Translations under genes and position numbers: made by a program | NCBI GenBank assembly: GCA_028583405.1 | Contig: CM053260.1 | Span: 21,824,569-21,888,568, forward strand | DNA from: Pogonophryne albipinna | Lineage: Eukaryota > Chordata > Actinopteri > Perciformes > Artedidraconidae | DNA length: 64,000 bases | Direction of reading: 5' to 3' | Notes under the pieces: generated by a model | Databases searched by the model: none | Told to the model about the DNA's origin: nothing | Seen by the model: the letters and a program-made list of their open reading frames with translations, nothing else | In this document: in pieces, positions 55,584 to 64,000 of the stretch | Layout of the letters: each line of letters starts with the position of its first letter | Position numbering within the stretch: the stretch's first letter is position 1

Positions 55584-57559
55584 CCAACTCAGTCTCACAA
55601 AAAAACGTGTAATAACTACGTTGGTCCACAACTTGGGACGTAGTATTTCTTCAAAAACGCCTCTGAAATTGTAAGATCCCTACGTTTTTTTTCACCATTC
55701 ATTTCCAATGGCTATGTCACGTGATCTTCAAATTTCTCCCTGCAGAAAAAAAAAAACATGGCCGACATTCGTTTTATTATCGGTGGAAAATGCCTATTTT
55801 AAGGTTAGTTTGGTATGGGCATAGATATGTCTCATAATTATTTGTGTGAACATAAAAATAATTTGTGTGTAAATATGTGATTTGTAAATGTAAAAAGTGT
55901 AAAACGGATCTGCAAATACGCTAAATATTTTCACAAATAAAAAAAAGATCTGTGAATATCTCTTTAACATTTACAACTTTCGATCAGGCATTTGTGAATC
56001 CATTTTGTATTTGTCGACCAAAAATGCGCTTGTGGATCTCAAATCTCTGCTCGTGGATCTCACATTTCTGCTTGTGGATCGTCTTTTTACACACACGGAA
56101 TTTTGAGACAAATGTTCCCGCAGTCTCTTCTAAAATCTACTCGTGTCACTCGGTGATTTTCGGAAACCACGTGATGGCCCGCTGATGACGACATTTCCGC
56201 ATGATTTCAAAGTAAGAGCATGATGGTTTGTTTAATGCTCTGTTTTTTTATTATAATGAACAGCGGAACGTTAGATGCATTCTTTATCACCATCATCATC
56301 ATCATCATGTTTGTGTATACCTCCAGCAATGTTAACTATGTTGAAGCACTTATTTTAACTGATATTATACATATGTATTATACTCTCATAAGATGTATGT
56401 AGATAGTATAAGAAATGTGCAGAATATGACAGTTTAATGGTGGAGGTACACACATATTGATAGATGTCTTGTAATGCACTGTTGAGGAACCTGCGACCCA
56501 GGTTTTTCATCTCCGGCCTTGTCAGGTATTGAACAATCAATAAATAAAGAACACAGAATTATTAAATATAAAACACAGAATTTGTGTGATTATACTAAAT
56601 GATTTACAAATAAACACCACTGCATATTTACAACTGTTACACATGCTGATGTAACGCAAATGTTTCCAACTTGGGATCAATAAAGTATATCTTAACTTAA
56701 GATGATCGATGGCTACTGCCATATTTGCAAAATTTGCCTCTGAATCTTGACAAGTGCATGTTTCAGGCTTATCAATGAATGTAATGTAATGTTATCAATT
56801 AACAACAGGGGTCACAAACATAAGACCAGCTGTTAAATAAAGCTCTTCTGACCTTAGCTGGCATGTGTGTATATATATTAATGCTGCCCATTATGGGCAC
56901 AAGCAATGTTCACCCATTTATTAATTATATGTTTTAAATTTGAGTGTTTCCTATCCCCTAAACCTCCAGGGATGTACACAGTTTAATACTGGCAACTTCT
57001 TATTATGGGAAATATGAAAACGTCTTTTAAAACTACAACTCCCAGTAGAGACGTGCCATAGATAGAGAACATGTTGTGAAACAGAATAGCCAGCATGTGT
57101 AGTTCTGGGGACGGGGTGGGGGAGGGGGGGGACGGGGTGGACCCGCTCAAATCCAGTTTTGGACAGTCTGCCGTGGTTCCATCCCATTTCAAGTGCTGTT
57201 CGACGCTCGGCGTAACCCTCGGAGCACACTCAAACATCCAATCACAGAGCTTGAGGACTATCACGGGGTTTGTCAAGCGAAGCGGAGAGAATACTTACTT
57301 TCGGGTGTAATATTCTCTAAAGCAAATGAGCTGCTCCGACCCTCAGTCCTGACGGACTCCAACTTGTGTTTATTAATCAAACAAATAAATAAACACAAGG
57401 ATAATTATGTGTTATTGTTGAGTAAATGGAGAATTGCACAGGGGAAAAAAACGTATGCCACAATTTTAGATGCGGATTTTGTTAAACTAATACGTTTGTG
57501 CTGTGGACCAACCAGGGACCAACGTAGTTATTACACGTTTTTTTGTGAGACTGGGTTGG
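55584..57559. mobile_element. DNA transposon remnant with 44-bp near-perfect inverted ends, superfamily unassigned
   Basis: The left end (55584-55627) and the inverted right end (57516-57559) are identical over 44 bases except for one position. They start CCAAC-CAGTCTCAC and end ACTACGTTGGTCC. A 5-bp repeat, CTATA, flanks both sides (55579-55583 and 57560-57564). The interior has a triplicated word around GTGGATCTCA (56028-56080), a CAT microsatellite at 56288-56310 and the LINE-like phrase GGATCAATAAAGTATATCTT near 56676. The longest interior ORF (57193-57618) runs out of the right end and is not recognised. Confidence 0.75.
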
Positions 57560-57564
57560 CTATA

Positions 57565-60500
57565 CTCCAATACTCCTATAAGCACAAACGCAAATTAGGA
57601 ATTGGAAAATCTTTGTAGTTGAGTCCAAAAGGCACATAATAATATTGACTTAATCACTATGAATCTAAATGTTATTGTATTGAATGTTAAGGTTATTCTT
57701 ATGTCGTCACTTTTGGGGTGTTTTCATTATTTTGAGCTGCTGGTTCGATATTGTCTTTTTAAGCATTTGCCTCTTGAAAGTACAGAACCTCAGCAACATT
57801 GTTGATCTCAAGCAAACATGACAAGTTTTTCGAATAAAACCTCAAACAGTCTCAAGGACTCTTCATTTCCTTCGGCTTTCATCATATACTGCCACATCTC
57901 CCAACCCACTGGAGGTTTACCCAAGGACAATCGTTCACATGTTGACATCTGTCAAGGCGGCGCAGAACCGCGAAGACAGTCTGATCTCGTGGGCTTTTCA
58001 TACATTTACACTGACTTTTCACACGAGCAAAGGTATATAGACGTAATAATGGATGATTTATGACTTTCCCTGAGGACATATTATACAATTACATAATGAG
58101 CATGTATAGTACCCTTGATCATGGTCCAGGGTTTCCTGTGCATTACCTGCAATGCTTACAACAATCAATTAAAAGGGACTCTCCTCTCATGGGCTTACAT
58201 TACCAGCGTGATGGAGAGTAGAATGGTAGATTACAAGATAATTTGTGTTATATTTTATAGGATTAATTTGTGCCACTTCAAATAGAGACATCAAGAAGGC
58301 TTCCTGTCAGGCTGTTGGGCTTTAAAATCTTGTAAAGGATATTTGGCTAATTAGATTGTGATCGCTGTGGAGCATCGGGAAGAGAGGACGTGGTTCTAAA
58401 TGTTCCTGTACATGTGTGTGTATCGCATGTGTGTGTAATTATGGTTCGTAGATGAAAATAATAAAAAAAAAGAGGAAATAAAGGTCCTGCATTTGACAAG
58501 TTGCTGTCACTCTTGCATTTCTACACCTTTAAAACTTAAATGAGGCTAAACGGGGTGCAGCAGAGATACTGTATATATAATAAAGCAACAATTCTTATTT
58601 GCTCACATTCACATTTGCACACACGCAATTAGCCTAAAGAAATCCCTAAATAAAAAAAGCACAACTTAAATTAAAAGGGGACTCTTTTATATAAAAATAT
58701 ATACAAGTATGAAGTCATGGGCCTACTATGTCTGTAAAGATCAGATGCGTAATACAATATTGAATGTGGTTTTAAAAAGATATGCTGTATATTTTTAGAA
58801 AATGACCAATTCATACTCTGGTATGTATTTTATTTATTTATTTTATACATATTTATTTATATTATGTATACACATTTATATATACATATTTGTATATTGT
58901 ATATATATATATACATATTTATACACATTTATTTTTATACATATTTTATACTCTGCCAACCCAATTGGGTTCAGAATTACAGAAAAATACTGGGAATATT
59001 TTCCTAAAACTTGGTTGTAGCATGGATGCCCTTCTAGTTTTATCTTATTTTAATACATACAAATATTTGAGAATTTAAATATTTTAAAGGCACAACCTAA
59101 TACAATGTAAACATAGCCCCACCTCCCACCAAGTCAAAATAAGGTGGAGTGGAACCAACTCACTCCCATGCTGATTGACAGCTCGGTTAACATATAAACT
59201 CAGATTACAAAACATGTTTAAAGTTATTAGTGACCATATATTTGCTTTAGTCTTACGCTTCTTCTTCTACAAGGGCACCAAGTCTTTACTGTGCTGCAGT
59301 CCACAGAAATGTGCATGCATTGGTTTGGCCAATCAAAACAAACCCATCAAAGATGCCCAACCTAGAACCAGATGTGTAAACATCTGTTGCACATACAGAT
59401 GGGATCATCATCTTTTTCAAATGAAATAGCAACAGTAGCTGCTAGGATGACTTACCTGCAGTCAGGGATGACCTTGTCTCCTGAAGTCTTGCATGACATC
59501 CTGTCGGCACTGAGGCACCTCTGAGGTTTTGCACTGATGAGCGCTTCACTCAGTTTGGCTAGGACCAATCTGACACATTTCTGAGATTCATTTCAGACTC
59601 TGCCACCACCTCTGTCTCAATTTAGTCTCTAGAGGACAGAAGGTACAGAAAAGTCTTTTTATTCCCTTTCACTGTATACAAATATTCCAAACCTCAAAAA
59701 TATTACAGGTGGATTTCATCCATCAAAGGTAATCCGTGCCTGACCAACAACTTTTTTTAAACAACCAGACTAGCGTATAAACTAAGGCCTCTGATCTAAA
59801 TATAACCTGAAAGTGGTGGTTATACAACTAAGCATTTAGGTCATCTGCTCTCAGAGGGCCTGCACCTCGTATAATATCTAAAGAAGAGCTTTAACATTTC
59901 AGAGACACTGCAAGTGGATTGATCTGCTTTCAGGAGTAAAACCTAGAAGAGAACAGACTCTACAGGATAATATATTCAAGAGATCTGATCATTAAAGGTA
60001 GAGGAAGCCTGCTATGGCTCAACTTGAACATGAAAGATTGAGGTCATGACTGGAAAAACGGTTTTCAATTAATTAAACTACATAATGGCCAACTCTGACT
60101 CACTATGCTTAGAAGAAAAAAAGAGGCTAAAGCGGACTTTTCTCAAACATCATTGGCAGTGCAAGAGATAATGCTGAATTAATATACCAGCATGTTTACA
60201 GAAGAACATCATTACGTTGGGAATGGAAGTAATGAATGGAAACCTTTTCAGGAACCCAGTGCAATAGCTGAGGCTCAATGTTAACTGAGTCTGCTAGTTC
60301 ATTGACGACCATGTGTTTCTTTGCCAACATTCATACTCGTGGGAATACACTCTGATGTGACACATCTGTAACCCCAGACCCTTCCCCACACTTGGCCGAA
60401 GCTTTCCAGCTCTGTCATCTCTCATTACAGAACTGCTGATTGTATCAACTCTGTAATAAGCTATTAGCTGATGATTGTGTTCTCAACGCTCCTTTTGTTA

Positions 60501-62218
60501 CAATACAGTAACTGTATTCATTATTGCAGACGTAATTATCAGCCCATTGTTCCTCTGTAATTAGACTAATTAATTTTAAGAACCTCACCCCATCAAAAGC
60601 TAATTGATTCCTCCGACTCTCACTAACCTCTTTAACTGGAAACGAAAACGTTGCCATTGCGATGGACGTAAACACTCTCTGCACCCCATCTGTTCTGAGG
60701 CTCCACAGTGACAACAGCCTCCATTTCGCTATGAGCTCAGCTCTCACTTTTGGTGACCCAGAAATGTTTCCAGGCAGCTCAGCAGCCTGATAGGCGGCTT
60801 TGTTTAAGCTGGCCTTGCAACTCACCATCATCACCATCGAGGTTAATGAAGGATGTCCGTACGCATTGAAAGCAGACGTCAGCGGCCATGTCTGAAACAT
60901 CAGTCCCTTTGATTTTATGAAGTGTTTCTTCAAGTTGATGTCATTGGTTGTCACTTATCTGCTGCCACAGTGTGCTTTTCCTATGATATTCTCATTCTGA
61001 TTGGGTGTGCTGTGATGCAGACTTTATAGTCTGCTTCGTGCTTAACTGACTATGTGCATGTTTCTATGAGGACCTCGGCTTTGATGGAGCCTCTCTGTAT
61101 GAGCATAGTTCTTGTTAATGAGTCTGGCTACGGCCAGTTAGGGAAATGAAGCAGATGCTTAATTTTCTCTTTCTCCTCTCCTCGGTGGATTGGCTGACTT
61201 TGGGATATTACACCCAAATTAGCGTTGTGAAGTGACAGTTTTTTCTCTCATTAGCACAGTGTCAAGTGTGAATCAAAGCCTCTACAAAATCCTCTCTGAG
61301 GTTATATTCCTTAACACCATCCGTACACATACATTGACTCCTGAATCTTTTGGACCTGTGCATGAGATGTGATTCATGCCACTGTTTGCACATATTTACT
61401 ACCAAGCTAACCTCTGTGCATACTGAAGGGGCATGGCTCAGATATCCTTGCCATGTAACACCTAAAGACAGTCAAAGGTCAGGTAGTGAAGGAACAGAAG
61501 GGCCACAGATGGAGCTGCACCAACTGGCCCTGCTCTGCCCCAGCGCTGTCACATCACCACGCACCTCGCCCCGGCCGTCCCACCATCTCACCCCCTGGGG
61601 GGCCAGACCGGCACCTTCACACGCACACAAGGACAAGCTTACATGCACTGCTGGCTACGCACTACCACAAGTAGGAAAGTGCACACAAACACATGCTGAG
61701 TGGATTAATGAGGTTTAGTCAGTCAGATTGAGAGGAGTTTAAGTGGAGGTCTGCTGAGTGTGTCCACTGTGACCCCCAGGCAGGATGGCGAGCAAGGAAT
61801 GAGAGCAGGTGGTCAGGGGTCTGCGTAGCATGGCATCTCTCTCTATATCCCTCTTTCATACTGTCAAGTTAATGGCTTTCTGCCAGTGAAATGCACAGTT
61901 TATACTTGTCTCACTACATTTCTCTGTGACTAAGAGAAAAATGCTGTTTATTCCATTGAGGGCTGAAAATGTTATTACGTCTTACGTCTTCAATATCAGA
62001 ATACATGTATTTATTATCCTTGCAGGAATGGAAGTAGTCATCACACACAGAGCTGCGTGGGACAAATAGTTCCCAGAGTAGAGTCCTTGATATGCTAATA
62101 TACAATAATAATAATAATAATAATAGATTTAATTTGTTAGCGCTTTTACAGGTGCTCAAAGACGCTTTACAGATATAGTGAAGAGAAAAGAAAAGAAAGG
62201 AACAACAAATAAATATAT
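57565..62218. other. intergenic region without supported gene
   Basis: Contains an AT-rich low-complexity stretch (58818-58950, TATA/TTTA words). Most of the rest looks unique. A 169-codon minus-strand ORF at 60445-60954 has no recognisable family or exon context and is left unannotated. The 62100-62218 part has an (ATA)n run and the phrase TTAGCGCTTTTACAG-GACGCTTTACAG of a dispersed fish repeat. Confidence 0.6.
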
Positions 62219-62234
62219 AGTTAAAGTTAAAGTC

Positions 62235-62902
62235 CATCCATCCATCCATCCATCTTCTCCCGCTTATCCGTGGTCGGGTCGCGGGGGTAGCAGTTCCAGC
62301 AGAGAGCCCCAAACTTTCCTTTCCCTGGCCACATCAACCAGCTCTGACTGGGGGATCCCAAGGCGCTCCCAGGCCAGCGAAGAGATATAATCCCTCCACC
62401 TGGTCCTAGGTCTACCCCTCGGTCTCTTCCCAGCTGGACGTGCCTGGAACACCTCCATAGGGAGGCGCCCAGGTGGCATCCTAACTAGGTGCCCGAACCA
62501 CCTCAACTGGCTCCTTTCGACGCGAAGGAGGAGCGCTTCAACTCCGAGTCCCTCCCGGATGACCGAACTTCTCACCTTATCCCTAAGGGAGACACCAGCC
62601 ACCCTGCGGAGAAAACCCATCTCGGCCGCTTGTATCCGCGATCTCGTTCTTTCGGTCATGACCCATCCTTCATCCATAGGTGAGGGTAGGAAGGAAAATG
62701 GCCCGGTAGTCGGAGAGCTTTGCCTTCTGGCTCAGCTCTCTTTTCGTCACAACAGTGCGGTAAAGCGACTGCAGTACCGCTGCCGCTGCTCCGATTCTCC
62801 AGCCCATCTCACGCTCCATTGTTCCCTCACTCGAGAACAAGACCCCGAGATACTTGAACTCCTTCACTTGGGGTAAGGACTCATTCCCTACTTGGAGTGG
62901 AC
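62235..62902 (-). mobile_element. Rex3/RTE-like LINE, 5'-truncated insertion with target duplication
   Basis: On the minus strand the element encodes the C-terminal end of a reverse transcriptase and finishes in a (GATG)n tail (CATCCATC on the plus strand, 62235-62254), as known for Rex3. The 16-bp target duplication AGTTAAAGTTAAAGTC is perfect at 62219-62234 and 62903-62918. It is about 670 bp, 5'-truncated as usual for LINEs. It interrupted an older repeat whose two halves lie on either side. Confidence 0.9.
62264..62902 (-). pseudogene. reverse transcriptase C-terminal fragment, frameshifted (Rex3/RTE-like)
   Basis: Read on the minus strand from 62902, the first frame gives KEFKYLGVLFSSEGTMEREM and then RELSQKAKLSDYRAIFLPTLTYG, the end of the polymerase region. 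A frameshift near 62670 follows. The second frame continues WVMTERTRSRIQAAEMGFLRR, then ERSQLRWFGHLVRMP, RPRGRPRTRW and a stop at about 62264. These motifs are typical of the very abundant fish RTE-type LINE C-terminus. The endonuclease and the catalytic core with the FADD-type motif are missing because of truncation. It is not functional. Confidence 0.85.
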
Positions 62903-63077
62903 AGTTAAAGTTAAAGTCAAATAATACAAAAACAATCACACATTAAAATATATATACAATATTATATATATATATACAAGAGAGGGTGTTACAGTCAACA
63001 AGATGGAAGAATACCGGTTCAAAGCAGTATTCTCACATTAGTTAAGATTAGCTAAGGCCTGCGTAAGCAATAAACAT

Positions 63078-63310
63078 GACAGTCATATGCCTATCTGTCG
63101 AGGGGCTGTGTCATCATGCCAATCTTAGGAACATAGCAATCATACCTTCAACACAGTGTCTCATGAGCGTCATCCATGTAGTCATACATCCGGCTACGTA
63201 CACAGCTACGTAGGGCCTCTGTTATCATGTGCTACGCTGATATAGAAGGAATATTCAGTATTTTCCCAATAAGGTACAATACGCACAGTCTGTAACAAAC
63301 ATAGCAAAAG
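63078..63310 (-). repeat. inverted copy of the 43525-43675 repeat unit
   Basis: The reverse complement of this stretch matches 43525-43675: CTTTTGCTATGTTT, GCACATGATAACA, TAGCTGTGTACGTA and GGCATATGAC all recur in order. This copy has about 80 more bases, so one of the two carries indels. Confidence 0.75.
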
Positions 63311-63769
63311 GCAGCAGCTGTGAAACATGTTTTATTGTATCATTTAGAGCAGTGTCCTCACAACATTTTATGTTTTCCACCATTTGCATAATTCCACAGT
63401 GATTAGTCAGCTGTCAGAAATGTGGTCAGTCCCAAACATCTCTGAGGACATGGGTCACTGTGCACGAGGTCCAGGATGTAAATCAATGATACATTACTGC
63501 TGGCTGACTAACTGACATGGAGCTTGTCCCACACTATCTTTTTGAAGTGGAGTCTGGACTACATATGTCAAGTGCATTTATCATTAGCAGAGGGCTTAAG
63601 CTGTAAACAGGCCACATCATTACCAAGTCTAATTACATTTGGGTCCAAGGTCTCACTGCAGTCAGGCACAGGCACTCACACAAGGGCACACTTACAAACA
63701 CATGCACACAGTTTCCAGTGCAAGAAAAAGGCAGAAAAACAACCTCGACGCCACTTAAACAACAGCTAA

Positions 63770-64000
63770 ATGGATAGTTTGGATGTTTTGAAATAGGGTT
63801 GAGTCAATTCATTAAAGAAGATGACAGTCAACATGTTTACAGTTTTGAGAAGAAGGCAGGATAATGGGCAGTGTACTGCTTTGCTGGGGGAAGAGAGAAA
63901 ATGTATTTAAGCCGCCCACAAAATGTGCTTAATTTTTTATTTCGACTAAAACTATAATTTTACCTTGCAGATGTAAACTACTCTTCCAGTCAGTTGGTTT
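63770..64000 (+). mobile_element. partial copy of the AGGGTTAGTTCGGATG-end element
   Basis: GGATAGTTTGGATGTTTTG at about 63775, then CAGTTTTGAGAAGAAG and GTGTACTGCTTTGCTGGGG, parallel both ends of the element at 42718-43482. The other end would lie beyond the window. Confidence 0.6.

Larger units (their letters stand above)
62919..64000. other. repeat-bearing end of window
   Basis: No gene. It contains the inverted copy of the 43525-43675 unit at 63078-63310, and from about 63770 an end of the same element family as 42718-43482 (GGATAGTTTGGATGTTTTG), which runs toward the window end. The 63311-63769 part looks unique. Confidence 0.6.

Noticed and set aside
57193..57618. 141-codon plus-strand ORF
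   Set aside because: Runs out across the inverted end of the element at 57559 and shows no transposase or other recognisable motif.
60445..60954. 169-codon minus-strand ORF, the longest in the window
   Set aside because: No recognisable family, no splice or promoter context, and length within what chance gives over 128 kb of both strands. A protein search with any convincing fish hit would reverse this.
62264..62902. Reverse transcriptase as a functional gene
   Set aside because: 5'-truncated, lacks the catalytic core and endonuclease and has a frameshift near 62670.

Overview
This window is vertebrate nuclear DNA, most likely from a teleost fish. Coding sequence is sparse, introns are kilobases long with GT/AG borders, and CA/TG microsatellites are long. 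The mobile-element load is typical of fish: hAT-type elements with 8-bp target duplications, TTAA-flanked non-autonomous elements, a Rex3/RTE-like LINE 3' end with a GATG tail, and a CR1/L2-like LINE 3' end. No bacterial features, operons or CRISPR arrays are present.

The only host gene I can support is tafa1 (FAM19A1), on the plus strand. It encodes a secreted chemokine-like neuropeptide. Three coding exons are visible: 12812-12952, 29172-29296 and a very short terminal coding piece at 36233-36250 that ends in TAA. Joined, they encode the last 94 residues, with the complete ten-cysteine TAFA spacing. The exons for the signal peptide and 5'UTR were not found and probably lie upstream of base 1, so 1-12811 is read as intron. 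The 3'UTR starts at 36251, and the first AATAAA after it is at 37488. From about 37.5 kb to 64 kb no host gene could be supported.

Much of the rest is transposon archaeology. At 17994-22757 a hAT element with matching 8-bp target duplications contains a second hAT (18105-21368) with a broken BED-finger transposase. That one contains a third palindromic element with a small decayed ORF. At 45587-49504 there is an unusual element with inverted arms of about 425 bp, an apparent 9-bp target duplication and a decayed ORF ending in a tesmin/TSO1-type CRC cysteine domain. Its left arm was later hit by a hAT element, and its right arm preserves the empty site. Further elements with defined ends are at 6634-7698, 14763-15243, 22846-23720, 30277-30660, 39685-40007, 43780-44776, 49537-50149, 55584-57559 and 62235-62902.

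The remaining DNA is unique-looking intronic or intergenic sequence. Some AT-rich, homeodomain-site-like stretches (for example 51290-52180) are candidate conserved non-coding elements, but this cannot be shown without alignment. Of everything seen, the long-arm CRC-domain element is the best candidate for something poorly described.
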